A stretch of 64,000 bases of DNA from Diploptera punctata. Lineage: Eukaryota; Arthropoda; Insecta; Blattodea; Blaberidae. Made by a program: the position numbers and the translations under genes. Position 1 is the first letter of the stretch, and every line of letters begins with the position of its first letter. Below the pieces are notes generated by a model, which was not told the origin of the DNA, made no database searches, and was given only the letters and a program-made list of their open reading frames with translations. Location: contig JASPKZ010003415.1 of the NCBI GenBank assembly GCA_030220185.1, positions 1,514,001 through 1,578,000 of the forward strand. Reading direction: 5' to 3'. Positions 20,793-32,300 of the stretch are shown one piece after another.

Positions 20793-22678
20793 ATAATCAT
20801 ATATTTTATTTTCTCTTTTCCTATGTTTAGTCCTTTCTTTTTTTTCTTTTTTTTGTGCTGAGTTTTAAAAAGATAAAAAAAACAAATGAAGCAAATGTCA
20901 AGAACTTTAAGGCCAAAATAGCCTTTGAACAGCATCTATTCTATCCATAATTTTGTCTTTATAAGGCACGGGTGTTGAGGGGCACGTGTAAGTACTTACA
21001 ACAATACTGGTAAACTAAGGAAAACAAATATACTTCGACAGACGGATCAAACTTTGACATTAGTTAAGAAATGAATACTCACTGGACTGCCACTAATAAA
21101 GACTACTACATAAATTCCTCTCTACTTTTCATAAAAAAAAGAAATGAGTAAGTCTATGTTCTCTTGGTCTAGGTAAAAAAAATCAATCAATCAAGCGGGT
21201 TTTATACAGCCTTTGCCTCATCCCGCATGCTTGGTCTCCCAAGGGTTATATCAAGTTTTCTCTTACTGATATGAATTATATAAGAACATATATTTGCCCA
21301 TGTTGACTCGAACCTGCGCGACCCGAAGTCCTGGATCAAGGAAAAGTCCCTTACACCCCTCGTCTAAGGCTTGGATCAATCGGAAAAGTATATACTGAAA
21401 ATAAAATATAACCGTTATTAATTCCTAAAATTAGTACCATTATAGGCTCTGTTAGTTCTACATTAAACAGTATATTACACCTATATCATGTTTACCTTGT
21501 TTGGTATTAATGATTGAATGAGTCTTGTCTCAAATGTTGTGTTGTCTCGGAGATGGTCCTAACATTGAGCTGATCACTCATCCCGGGAGAGCCTGCATGT
21601 CTTCGTGAGTCAAACGATCATATATGTGATCCAGAGTATAAATTCCTCTTGCGACAGGTCTTGTTCTTTTAAGGCTCGGAAAGCTTGAGGTGAGTAAAAG
21701 TACCTATAAAGGGAGAAAAGAGAAAAACATAGTTGCTGAGATCCTATGAATGTAATTAATTCTGACCTATGAAAAAAAATATAAATTAACGTTACAAATA
21801 TACACTGATATTAACCCGGTCCAACGCATATACGTAGGGGGCAAATGCTGTAACTATATGCCGTTGAGAAATTCTTGACAGACGCGTTCTCATCGCGGGT
21901 GTTGATACTTATAATTACTAGTGACAAAGTCCTGCCCCAGTCTCTCGGGGTATAAGGAGAGCTCCTGCCCAGGGATACGGGTGAAGACCTCAACGGATAG
22001 TACAACTACGCGGAAGAGGCACCTCTTCTTCAAGGAACAAATATGAAGACCATCTCCGGGCAAACAAGAAAAAATCCTCAAAGGTCAGCAGAGAGGAAGA
22101 GATATCCCTTCTGTTGTGGTTAATACAACAGACGGCTTGATATCGAGTCAATGGCAGCACCATCTTACCCTGCGAGAAGCCAAAACGTCTCCAGGGAAAT
22201 TAGTATATACTTTTAAATTTCCTGATAGAAACGCCAATTCTAACATGAGATCGGAACAGACCTTAAGGTCTAATCCTTGATGCTGATGATATATATATCT
22301 ACATATATAATATCGACACGTTTCTGGTATTTTATTGATTCATGCCGTATCCATGGAGGCAGAGAGTAATGCATTTGGCATAAAGGTTAGATAAATTGAA
22401 AAGTTAAAGCTATAATGTCAAAGTTCACACTACAACACAAAAAAAAGCTTTAATTTTCACAGAAGTGTAATATAATTTTTGTACAATTAAACATGAAATT
22501 ACATACACCTGTAAAGCTTTACGAACTCAATTATAAGCAATGCCGGTAAATGTCTCTGTTCTAACAAGCACTGAAACACTACTTGTGTTAAGAAAAATCT
22601 CATTAAAAATGAATGACATATGAGTTCAAAATATCGCATAAGTTACTTCGGAAAGGAACTGAAGTCGTGGTTCCATTG
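20793..22678. other. Unassigned sequence, 1.9 kb
   Basis: No family recognised. A tRNA B-box-like block (minus-strand CAGGTTCGAGTCAAC, about 21302-21316) could be a decayed SINE head. Frames near 21811-22081 lack known motifs. Confidence 0.3.
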
Positions 22679-22742
22679 TCGTCGATTTACGGAACACGAA
22701 AAAACCTCAATCGTCGATTTACGGAACACGAAAAAACCTCAA
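22679..22742. repeat. 32-bp tandem duplication
   Basis: The unit beginning TCGTCGATTTACGGAACACG occurs twice in perfect tandem, 22679-22710 and 22711-22742. No divergence is visible, so it is recent. Confidence 0.95.
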
Positions 22743-23034
22743 CCCTGAAGTAAGAGACTTCTCAGCAAACGTTTCTGATTATTTCAATCCCAAATTCGAA
22801 TTACGACGCTACTGGTCTTATTTGTTAAAGAGTGTCCTTAAATGAAATAGTAACAGAACATCAAGGACTAGAATATCGTTGACATTAATTGAGGCTGTTA
22901 GAAGAAAAGGGGAATGTTTTCTTTTTCTTCCGAAAAAAACTATTTTGGCAAAAATAGTAATATTCTTGAAGAATAATTTTATTTAGTGGCAAATGGATAT
23001 AAGTGCATACGTTAGGAGAAGATAAATAATGATT
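22743..23034. repeat. Dispersed repeat edge shared with 28995-29170
   Basis: GGATATAAGTGCATACGTTAGGAG (near 22993-23016, in parts) matches 29021-29045. GAGGCTGTTAGAAG near 22891 occurs inverted near 29145 (CTTCTAACAGCC). It may be a small element with inverted ends; otherwise unassigned. Confidence 0.4.
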
Positions 23035-23545
23035 ATCATAAGTAATATCATGAGTGATTTCTAATTTATCTAGAGGATTTGAAAATCAAGAGTCGCATTT
23101 GTTAGAACTGTTTAACTAATAAAAATAAGCTGTTTACTCAAAAATCATTATTTAAATACAGTTACCGGTATTTTAAAACATTTATATACGTAACGTAAAC
23201 GGCGATGTTTGAAAACAAATCAGAAATGTGTGGTTATGGTTCATTTGTTCATTCACTGCAACTTGATCATATTATTTATTGCCAAATAGGATCGCATTAT
23301 TGTAAGAATGCATCCTAGTGGAGAAAAAATGAAACACATCAAACTGTATATTGTAACCAACATTGTAGGTTATTAATATATTTTGTTAGTAAACAGCTTA
23401 GTAAAATCATTATTTAAAAACACATTTATTGAATACACAATTAACAAATGTGTAGTTTGAAGGAATCTGTTCATTAGTTACTGCGTTCAATGTATTTGTT
23501 GGAGAGCCTTTCATTATAACTATGTTTTACTTAGACCTTTATGAT
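23035..23545 (-). mobile_element. Pal element, copy P2, truncated
   Basis: TTATCATAAGTAATATCATG opens the element on the plus strand (its 3' end). TGTTTACTCAAAAATC, AACGGCGATGTTTGAAAAC and CAACTTGATCATATTATT follow, as in the other copies read backward. The GACTATTTAACTC end is missing, so the copy is truncated near 23545. Confidence 0.75.
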
Positions 23546-23654
23546 TATTGGAATGACTCTTTCATTAACGTATAGTAGGCTTATTTTGTTTAATACCAAT
23601 ACCCAGCGTGCGCTGCTAGCCTAATTAATTGGAATGTGTTTTTATATTTTTATT
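23546..23654. other. Unassigned spacer
   Basis: Contains CCAGCGTGCGCTGCTAGCC, possibly a bit of repeat R. Otherwise nothing. Confidence 0.3.
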
Positions 23655-23910
23655 AAAAAGTAAAAAATATCGTAGAATTAAGTAGAGACAAGATTACCCA
23701 GACAAGCTTTGGAATGGATTCCACCTGGGAAAGGAAAGAGAGGTCGATCTAAATTTCAATGGGTGGATGATGTGAGAAGAGGTATGAGGGAGTTTGGTCT
23801 GGAAGAATTAGAAAGGGAAGATAGAGAAAAATGGAGAATGAAGATAAACATTTTAATAGCTTTGGGCACAGAAAGATGTTTAATTACATTGTAATCCTGT
23901 TTATAAATTA
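23655..23910 (+). mobile_element. LINE-F 3' end
   Basis: The 61-codon frame 23709-23894 reads WIPPGKGKRGRSKFQWVDD, VRRGMREFGLEELEREDREK and WRMKI. This is the (G)KRxRGRPxxxWxDDVRRGM...DREKWR block that closes the RT protein of many insect non-LTR elements. It ends with TTTGGGCACAGAAAGATGTTT. The same terminal block, GGGCGCAGGAAGATGTTTAA or close variants, occurs at about 46505 and 46620 beside TTA microsatellites. Confidence 0.75.
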
Positions 23911-24059
23911 ATAAAAAAATAATTAAAACTTTATATCACAATTCTTTTTGGATACTCCGTTCGTCTGAAAGTGAAACATATTTATAAGTAGATTTTATTG
24001 ATATTTTTTACTTAATGCGAGTAGATAAACAATATATTTAGTTTTTCCATTGCTAGAAT

Positions 24060-24368
24060 CAGTTTTTATTTTCTCAATTTAGGTAAACTCCCACTTCTAA
24101 TGTCAACGTTGTTGATGTTTGGATAATCCATACCTCGGTTTATTTTAATAACATATAGGGCCTACTGAATTTTTCATTGTGAAACATTGAAAATTGCGAC
24201 CGTTAGAGCAATTGTTAGATCTTGGTTTAGGTAAACTCCTACACCTAAATGTTTTAGAGCATGACAGATAGGGCTAAACACCCGCCGTACCTGAAAACTG
24301 TGCGTACAAATTTTCATGAAAGTCGTTTGAGTGGTTTAGAAGTCCAAAAAGGACAAAGGAACATGCGT
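24060..24368 (+). repeat. Dispersed repeat R2, copy 1
   Basis: Shares in order with 33400-33720: GGTAAACTCCCACTTCTAA, CATACCTCGGTTTATTTTAAT, GTAAACTCCTACACCTAA and GAGTGGTTTAGAAGT. More diverged copies are at 37680-38010 and 49600-49985. The GTTTAGAAGT end resembles 3' ends of retroposons. No coding sequence. Confidence 0.65.
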
Positions 24369-24371
24369 ATG

Positions 24372-24470
24372 TATAATATGAAAAGAAAAATAAATGCCTG
24401 AGTCGGGATTTGAACCCGAGTCTCTAAACTCTGTACGTTTAGCGCTCCAACGAACTTCAATTAGGCCTAC
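24372..24470 (-). mobile_element. SINE-3 copy
   Basis: Minus strand: GTTGGAGCGCTAAACGTACA, then ACTCGGGTTCAAATCCCGAC, then CAGGCATTTATTTTTCTTTT and TATTATACAT. The sequence has a tRNA D-arm-like start, an anticodon-like stem CTAAAC/GTTTAG and an intact T-arm. The copy at 52065-52165 is nearly the same over the head. Confidence 0.7.
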
Positions 24471-24595
24471 AATTTGAATTTTTTAAATGTATTTACAAAA
24501 TGTATTTCATAAATTGAAAGAAATTAATTGTCTGCATCACTTTGCCCTTGAGGCAATCCTCTAATTAGGAAAGTTGTATATAATAAAAAAAATGC

Positions 24596-24602
<7 letters not shown>

Positions 24603-24634
<32 letters not shown>
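24603..24634. repeat. (TA)n microsatellite
   Basis: Pure TA run; 24471-24602 before it is unassigned. Confidence 0.95.
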
Positions 24635-24637
<3 letters not shown>

Positions 24638-25474
24638 GTTTTGTTTTCCGAGTTTTTCCTCACAGATTATTCTTCTTTTTTTTTTCTTGCAGACAAATAC
24701 AAAGCAGCAAGATCACTCTTCTCTATTAGTTTAGGATCGATGTTGTGTTGGCTCTTTTGGGGTATTCATTTAGGACACATACAGTGTGTACCCTCAATAA
24801 AGCTGTTTTTATTTGATTACTTAGTACAATTACTTGTTTCAGGTTCATTTTCTTGAGGCTGATATTATGCTTATTACGGGTATTTATTTTTATGTGTAGA
24901 CTTAAAGTAATTTTGTTCAGTTGTTACTTCTTGTTTAAGTCAATTTTTTTTTTCTTTGGCATAGGTTTTGCTGACTTGTTTTACAAGTTGTTTTGAATAC
25001 ATATTTTCTGCTATATTCACATATGACGATATCCACTGGATATTCAATATTTATTAAAAGTGATATATCATATTTTTAGTTACAAATCGCAAGAAAACAC
25101 TAAGGAAATTTGTATTTATGTTTAATACCAGTCAGCACTGTATCCTTTATGTTCCCCTTTACCAGAATGCATATTACTCGCATATTTTACTGTTTTACTT
25201 ATTAGAACATGGAATTCTCTTTGCCCTATGTCAGAGGCTATCAAACTATAAAACATCGTTCAAAAATATTGAATAATTATTTATTATCGAACTAACACAC
25301 CATTCTTCAATTATATTTCTTTAGCAAATAATGCTTTTATTATTATTTTTTATTACTTTTATTACATATTATTCGTCATCATTCCAATATAATTATTTTA
25401 TATGTATCAAATAGATTAATACAACACGTATAATTATTTTTCATTTATATTTGTTTGTCTTTCAATTATATGAA
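24635..25474. other. Unassigned AT-rich sequence
   Basis: A 71-codon plus frame at 24641-24856 is hydrophobic but has no homologue I recognise; very AT-rich sequence easily gives such frames. Confidence 0.3.
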
Positions 25475-25840
25475 TGTGAAAACATGTTATCTTATTTTAA
25501 GGAAGGAGAAAATATTACTATCATTTGAGAATAAAATACTTACAATTATTTTGGAAAAGAGAGACGAACAGGTTAATCAAGGAAAACTACATAAAAGTGA
25601 GCGACATTATCTTTATGGGAAACTAGATGAAATAATGTAGTTAAGTCACGTAGATTGCGATGGGCTCGACATGTAACACGAATGGGGAATGAAATAAACA
25701 TTTCCGTAGGAAAACCAGAGGGAAAGCACCAGTGAGTTGGCCAAAAATCAGTTGAGACAATAAAATTAACCATGATTTAAAAGTGCTAAATGATGGGAAA
25801 ACTTTAGCTGAGAATAGAGATGTATGGACAGCTAGTTAGA
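25475..25840 (+). mobile_element. LINE-B 3' fragment, decayed
   Basis: AFENKILTIILEKRDEQ-like and LYGKLDEIM frames with GGCTCGACATGTAACACGAATG mirror LINE-B order, though the terminal 40 bp is lost after GGATGTATGGACAGCTAG. More diverged than the other copies. Confidence 0.75.
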
Positions 25841-26309
25841 TATATAAAATTAATTTTAATTATCTTTACAATTATTATAGTTATTTCATCTTATTTAAAT
25901 TTGACTAAATATTCATGTAGTATATAATACTATAATTGAGGCGGTCAGAAGCAATTAATATGCGAATAATAATATGTGCTGTAAAAAACAACCCATTTAG
26001 AAGCAATGAGAATTATAAGACAGACCTATCCATTTTTGTTATCACTTCAAGAAAAAACAATCCTACAGTATAAGAAAATTATGCGATTACTAGAGGACAC
26101 GTGGGGAAGAAAACAACTACAGTTGAGATAACTGAACACCCATTCCATCTTTATTGAAAAAAAATAAAAGAACTAGAACAGACATTTGATATTTCAACAA
26201 ACTGACAAATAATTCCATCTAAAATTAATCCAACACATTTTAAAATAATCCCATGTAACTTAGATCTAATATATAAACATTAATGTTTGTTTGTTTATTT
26301 GTTCGTATG
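25841..26309. other. Unassigned sequence
   Basis: 26050-26160 reads as broken protein-like code but matches no motif I can name. Confidence 0.25.
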
Positions 26310-27145
26310 TTATGCGAGGCTATACCGTTGATCTGATTGTGATGGGGCTTTTTGCAAAATGTTCAGGAGATTCCCGGAATGAACATAGGTTATATGAGTT
26401 GTGATACTCAACTCCTACACCCTTAAAAATCTCCCTTTGTAGTGGAAAATGTGAAAAAGTAGCTCTTTGGACGATTAAATGGCTTATGCTGTCTAAACCA
26501 TAACAAGTACACAAAATTAATGTACACAGAATTGAATATCTCAAAAAGCTCTACAAAAAAGTCCGCGACTGCATATGTTTATCTCTTACGGATAACTCAC
26601 ATTAACAATTTTTGTCTTCCATTGATGCCAAGAAGATCGAGACAAGATTCCTGTGCAAGTATAGCAGGACATGGAGGGTGTTCTTTTACGGATACCTCAC
26701 AATAACGAATTTTGTCTTTTAGCTCATTTATGCCAAGAAGATCGAGATAAGTAGATTCCCGGGCAACGCCGGGTAATCAGCACGGGGAATCTTAAAATAA
26801 TTACAATATACCGTACATCTATAATTATTTTTCATTTTGTTTATTCAACTAATCATAAGAAGTACATTAATTTGTGTCTTTCAGCTCATTTATGCCAAGA
26901 AGATCGGGATGAGTAGATTCCCGGGCAATGCCGGGTAAACAGCACGGCATATCTAAAAATAATTACTATATAAATTTTCCCCCTACTTATTTAACTAAAC
27001 ATATAACACATTAATTTTCGTATTTCAGCTAATTTATGTCAAGAAGATCGGGATAAGTAGATTCCCGGGTAACGCCGGGTAATCAGCACGAGGTATCTAA
27101 AAAATATAAATTTATATTTATTTTTCCTTTTACTTATTCAACTAA
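26310..27145 (-). repeat. Repeat R, copy 1, with internal tandem units
   Basis: Shares with 29250-29850, 42385-42950 and 51310-51830: AATTCTGTGTACATTAATTTT, GGTTTAGGCAGC, GCCATTTAA, CCACTACAAAGGGAGATTTTT and GGAATCTCCTGAACATTTTGC. A unit containing TGCCAAGAAGATCG and CCCGGGCAACGCCGGGTAAT occurs in tandem, starting at about 26626 (degenerate), 26731, 26893 and 27037. CCCGG-GCAACG-CCGGG can form a small hairpin. No coding function recognised. Confidence 0.75.
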
Positions 27146-27149
27146 ACAT

Positions 27150-27477
27150 TCCACCGCTGTGGTCTCGAGGTATGCTTCCTTGTCACGCAGCGGGCCCGGG
27201 TTCGATTCCCGGTCGGGACAGACTCCTGTGTGTTTTTCTTTTCGGGTCTTTCCTCATCTGTAAGACAAATGTCAGGAAGCTTAGGGCCCCAACGGTTCCC
27301 GAAAATCGTACTGCCATCATCATCATCATCATCATACCTATCATTATCATCACCCTTCACCGGTGTAGAAAGCAACGGGCAGCTACCACACCTATAATTC
27401 CCTAGTAAAGCTGCAAAGTATAGCATGGAAATGCTATGATTGCAGTGAAAGACTTGCCCTCGGGCTGAATTATTATG
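27150..27477 (+). mobile_element. SINE-2, copy 2
   Basis: Begins TCCACCGCTGTGGTCTCGAG. It has TTGTCACGCAGCGGG, box B GGGTTCGATTCCC, TAAGACAAATGTCAGGAAG, an ATC run, GGGCAGCTACCACACCTATA, and ends TGCAGTGAAAGACTTGCC then GGGCTGAATTATTAT. It is nearly full length and follows repeat R directly. Confidence 0.92.
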
Positions 27478-27589
27478 GATAGTTGGAACTAAACATGAAA
27501 ACACATTAATTTTCATTTATTTAGGCGTAGCAACGCATGCCGGGTATCAGTTGGTCTAATTATAAAAATCAACAAAAGACAGAATGAAA

Positions 27590-28990
27590 CAACACGCTCC
27601 TGAAAAATTCAGTCAGAGACTATCCATACTACTGTATGTACCCTAAAAATGACTGGCTCCATATATATATATTGGGGCTCACTATCAGATCCTGAAAATT
27701 GCGCTGGTGCAGGAGGAACAAGCCCCATATTTTCATTCTACTATCATGCTGGTAAAAGAACAACACATTTCGATGATGAGATACCTGCTATAAAACATCG
27801 CTTGAAAACCTCTTAACAATATCAGATAACTTCTCCAGATTAGTTCTCCTATCAACTCAAAAACAGCTCTTCAATCAGTGTGTCACCCAAATGCACACGA
27901 CTCCATACAATGTTATGATACTGTAACTCCATAACTACGGCAAATAAATCATTCTACTGTGGATTCCATTACATTGTGGAATCTCGGGCAATGAAATAGC
28001 TGATTTTTTTTGTGAAGAAAGGTTCTCCGATAACACAGTTACCTACGTCCAAACCCATATATTATATTTCGGCTAAAAGACACACAAAAAACAAGGGTAT
28101 TAATGACAACGGACTTCAATCCACAAAAGACAAGAAATGAATGCCTCCTCCAAAACACCAACATCACACCAGAATTTCCACAGAAAACAGCAGCTGGACA
28201 ATTTAGATTATCTCAGGTCACGATTGCCTTACTAAACACTTGCGGCACAAAATCAATATATTGTCTACAGTTAATACACATTAAAGAGTTCTACAAAATG
28301 ATTCAACAAGTCCAAAAGCTACAGAAAAGAATTCAATTGCAATGGATACCTGCACATTGTGGAATTGATGGAAATTACACTGCTGATTTTCTTGAAAAAA
28401 AAGGCTCCAATTTAATTCAGAATACTACTAAAATCTTACCTTTTCGCATCCATAAAAAGAATAAATAAAACCAAATATAAAATCAAACAAAACCAAGACC
28501 TACGTAATAAAGCCAAAGACAAAAAATGAAATATTTTAGTACAGAAGTCAGTTATTATTTCAGAAATTCCACGTAAAACTACGGTAGGAAAATTTAGACT
28601 GCTTACAGAACATGACTATTTGGCCAAACATTTATGTAAAATAGGAATCTACACGAATCCAAAAAATTGTCCTCTATGCAACAAAGACGAATAAATGAAC
28701 GAAGAACATCTACAAACCTGTGAAGTATTACCTGTTGGATCCACCATAGAGAAATATTGGAGAGGAAGAACGCTAATGGCTTCGTTGCCAAGGCCCAGCA
28801 TTTGAAAACAACAACAACAAACAACATATATTGTCTACACCAAGATGCATTCTATGCAACCACCCACAGGAAGAAATATAACTGTACAGTCGTCAAACAG
28901 CAAACTTAGAGAACTTTAAAGTACTAGAGAGGAAGACCGCTAATGAATTCAGTGTCAGAAGCAGCACATTAGACACCAACCAACCAAAAT
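27590..28990 (+). mobile_element. LINE-G: RNase H and C-terminal region of a non-LTR element
   Basis: Two RNase H-like pieces occur. At about 27955-28010 the frame reads LLWIPLHCGISGNEIADFF. At 28330-28400 (inside frame 28103-28468) it reads LQWIPAHCGIDGNYTADFLE, where the Glu of the usual GNE is changed to Tyr. Further down, 28600-28720 gives TEHDYLAKHLCKIGIYTNP, NCPLCNKDE, a stop, and EEHLQTC: the C-terminal zinc-binding CPLC...H...C tail of Jockey-like and related LINEs. RNase H removes template RNA. Two RNase H segments in one strand suggest a duplication or two overlapping fragments. Many stops; inactive. Confidence 0.75.
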
Positions 28991-29249
28991 TATTGAAGCA
29001 TAATTATATTTTGTAGCAAAGGGATATAAGTGTATGCGTTAGGAGTAGATAAAGAAAGATAGTTATAATTTTCTTATACAACTTCAAATGTAAACCTGTT
29101 TCTTCTCAATATTGTAAAACTTGCACTTACAACCCTTTGCTTCTAACAGCCTTAATTATTTCCATTGTTATATGTTAATGTAAAATATCTTTGTTGTGTT
29201 GAGTTGAAGAAGTCATAATATATTCACTGCTCTAGGTTAAATGAATAAA
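28991..29249. repeat. Small dispersed repeat shared with 22860-23030
   Basis: GGGATATAAGTGTATGCGTT and CTTCTAACAGCCTTAATT match the 22.9-kb region, the second in inverted orientation. Confidence 0.4.
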
Positions 29250-29850
29250 TAAAGCTCTAGCTAATACCCGGCGTGCAATGCTAAATGAAACTTAATGTGC
29301 TTTTATGTTTAGTTGAGTAGGTAAAATGAAAAATAATTATAAATGTATATCGTAATTAATTTAAGATTCCCCGTGCTGATTACCCGGTGTTTCCCGGCAA
29401 TCTACTTATCTCAATCTTCTTGGCATATATGAGCTAAAAGACAAAATTCGTTACTGTAAGTTATCCGTAAAAGAATAACCTCCATGTGCTGTTATGCTTG
29501 CACATGAATCTACATACTGATCTCGATCTTCTTGGTATCAATGGAAGACAAACATTGTTATTGTGAGTTATCTGTAAAAGATAAACATGTGCTGTCCCGG
29601 ACTTTTTTGTAGAGCGTTTTGAGATGTTCAATTCTGTGTACATTAATTTTGTGCATTTGTTATGGTTTAGGCAGCTTAAGCCATTTAAGTGTCCAAAGAG
29701 CTACTTTTTTTTTCACGTTTTCCACTACAAAGGGAGATTTTTCAGGTATAGGAGTTGATTATCAGAACTCTCGTATAGCCTATGTTCATGCCGGGAATCT
29801 CCTGAACTTTTTGCAAAAAACCACATCACAATCACCGCGCATAAAGCACG
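29250..29850 (+). repeat. Repeat R, copy 2
   Basis: TAATACCCGGCGTGCAATGC, GATTACCCGGTGTTTCCCGG, TCTTCTTGGCATATATGAGC, TAGGCAGCTTAAGCCATTTA and GGGAATCTCCTGAAC appear in the family order. Frames over it at 29461-30008 are read through repeat sequence and are not a gene. Confidence 0.75.
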
Positions 29851-29973
29851 AACAAAGAAACAAATATTCATTTTTATATATTATACTATTTATATTTGAT
29901 GATGATCATATAACTGAAATGTTAAATATTCTAACAAAAGAACTGTCAACCATTGAATATCGAAACCTACAAA

Positions 29974-30285
29974 GAAATCTCTTCCAGACAAGCGTTGTGT
30001 TGTACTAAGGCCGTTTCCAAAAAGTATGTGCCTTTTTAACTGCAAGACATAGAAATCGAAGCCAGAATCCAGCAATGTTGACCCACTGTACGGAGCGGAT
30101 GGACTCCCTGAATGAGTAAGAGAGGAGTGAAGTTAGGCGGGGCGAGGCCTGGACGACATATAATGAAGATTTCCAATCTACCAATTCAGGTGTTATATTA
30201 CTTCCGTATAGTTTAAATGAAAGATCTGGCGCTGGATTTTAGTGCCCTGTTTTATACAACACAACGCTTATCTGGAAGAAATTTC
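29974..30285. mobile_element. M3 terminal-inverted-repeat element, copy 2
   Basis: Arms GAAATCTCTTCCAGACAAGC and the inverse of GCTTATCTGGAAGAAATTTC. The first bases extend as GTTGTGTTGTA on both sides, so arms reach about 34 bp. The interior matches 4181-4592 but is about 100 bp shorter. Confidence 0.8.
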
Positions 30286-30449
30286 AAAGTAGCTTTCGGC
30301 ATTCAACGGTTGAGAGTTCCCTTGAAAGTATAGAACTGTTAAATAATAAGTGAAAAAGTTGCCATACCTAGGCTAATATCTTCGGAATAACTGAAAATAA
30401 ACTATATTTTTCATAGACGTCATCCTTAAAATCTGAACAGCAAAACGGA

Positions 30450-30560
30450 GTGTCATGGCCGCGGCGACATAAAGTCTTCATACAATCCATATATAGTTAA
30501 TCTCTCTCAAATCATGATTGTTATTCTGTCACTTCATTCTTGACTACCTCTAGGGAGTTC
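30450..30560 (-). mobile_element. LINE-B terminal scrap
   Basis: GTCATGGCCGCGGCGACATA, CTCTCAAATCATGATTG and ACTTCATTCTTGACTACC mirror the last 110 bp of LINE-B in minus orientation. Confidence 0.6.
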
Positions 30561-31049
30561 ATCACCACCATCATCATCAAACTTCACGGATTAGGTCTTT
30601 GATCGTGTGAGACTTTTTAGAAAGATCATTCTACGTATTGCGTTTCCAGCCCGACGCAAAACTCCCAACCTGGAGGACCGGAGGTTTTCTGTTGGGGTCC
30701 CTTTCCCTTAGAAGGTTGCCTTCTCCTCAGCTGACGAGAGCACTCTTCCCGGATTTATTTTCGGAGTTTTCCTTCTCCTACACCCTTACCAATACTCACA
30801 CTTGTGGTAAAGTGTGTTGGGACGTTTTATCTACAGCCATGTATTCAGTTAGAGCAGGGCCACCTCTTGCAGGATGTGGTTCTTCACCACATACGAACGG
30901 TCTTGGTTATAGTTTCATCTAAGAAAAAGGTCTTCCATAACTCCTCCACTTAACCCTAGGTTGGTGAGGACCAGTGTAGGGTCTACCCCTAACAAAGATG
31001 CTACCTCTACCTTCCCCTTGACTCCATCTAGGAATTTATCAATAGCAAT
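30561..31049. other. Unassigned GC-richer block with an AACCTGGAGGACC motif
   Basis: 30650-30960 is less AT-rich and includes CCCAACCTGGAGGACCGG. Similar blocks are at about 37146-37165 and 63545-63560. It is probably an old retroposon; no RT or tRNA head is visible. Confidence 0.35.
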
Positions 31050-31325
31050 TAAGTAAAAAAACCTTCCTCAACTCGTTTCGAGTGATGAAGTTTTGTGAAT
31101 TACAAGGATGTGGACCAACCACGGCTGATGCACCATCACAAATGAAACGAAATGAATAAGATGAGCGTGGAAAAATTAAATTCGTGGCAGGAAAAAACGG
31201 TAGAAATCTATCCAGACACTACGTTTCGTTGACCACGAGATCCACAAGGAATGAACGAGACTCGATCTCTGGACCCCAGCCGTAAGAGTCGAGTGTCTAA
31301 CCGCCAGCAGTATTACATTTAAATC
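31050..31325 (-). mobile_element. Probable SINE with a tRNA-like head
   Basis: On the minus strand GCTGGCGGTTAGACACTCGA resembles box A and GGTCCAGAGATCGAGTCTCG resembles box B. The remainder, to about 31050, would be the body. There is only this one copy, so the limits are uncertain. Confidence 0.4.
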
Positions 31326-31789
31326 TTCAAGGAAAAGAGGGGTTATATTTAGTTAATCTGCGTGAATATTCAATTTTATCTACGAATATAGAAACTTTAA
31401 CGTCCAGAGACAAAAGAGATAACGCCTACATAATCTAGAAGGCTTTTAGATACAAAATAAATTTCACATACAGGTAAATTACTTCCACTTAAGGATTTTT
31501 TAGAACCTGGAAATTTAAAACAAAGTAGTTGAATATCCCTCTGTGTCACAGCACGAGATCATAATGTCAAAGTTCACATACAATCACAGAAGCAGCAAGT
31601 TGCAGAGGGGAAAAGGATCACAAATTCTCTCTCGTTGAACAAGAGGAAAAACTGTAACGTAATTATAAAACTGAAATGTTTCTAGGCTCGACAAGTCTAC
31701 ATCTCTCACCCGCAAGTACTGGTACCGGTACTTGAAATGTAAAACGTTTTTACAAAAATTATAATTTTCCATCTTCTTCGTTCGTTATT
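31326..31789. other. Unassigned sequence
   Basis: Nothing recognised up to the left arm of the fold-back element. Confidence 0.3.
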
Positions 31790-32300
31790 CTCAATTGTAA
31801 TTGAAAATATAATAAATAATAGTTTTAAAAAACTAAAACAACACGCTTTATTAGAAAACCGAACTAAAAAATGAAAAAGTATTTTAATTTCCAACACGCT
31901 TGAGATAAAATTAAAGTGGTCAACAAAAAAATCATCTCCAACACATATAGAATAAAACTAGAGTTATCAACAAAAAGAAAATGATTATACCATCAAAAGC
32001 GTGCGGTGCTATATATCAGTTAATATATTTGATAATAAACATATATTGGTAAAAGTAAAGTCTCTAAGAAGAAAATGTAAAAATGATTAAAAGCACCCCC
32101 ACGCTTTTGATGGTAAAATTATTTTTTTGTTGATAACTCTAGTTTTATTCTAAATGTGTTGGAGATGATTTTTTTGTTGACCACTTTAATTTTATCCCAA
32201 GCGTGTTGGAAATTAAAATTATTTTTCATTTTTTAGTTCGGTTTTCTAATAAAGCGTGTTGTTTTAGTTTTTTAAAACTATTATTTATTTTTTATTTTTT
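31790..32300. mobile_element. Large fold-back element, arms about 200 bp
   Basis: Left arm about 31796-32012 and right arm about 32095-32292 are inverted copies: AAAACTAAAACAACACGCTT against AAGCGTGTTGTTTTAGTTTT, CATCTCCAACACATATAGAA against its inverse, and CCATCAAAAGCGTG against CACGCTTTTGATGG. The spacer is about 85 bp. No coding sequence; a fold-back or long-arm MITE. A transcript would form a nearly perfect long hairpin. Confidence 0.85.

Noticed and set aside
26626..27145. CRISPR-like array (similar units at regular spacing)
   Set aside because: Only three to four long units, eukaryotic repeat context, no short repeat-spacer alternation and no cas genes.
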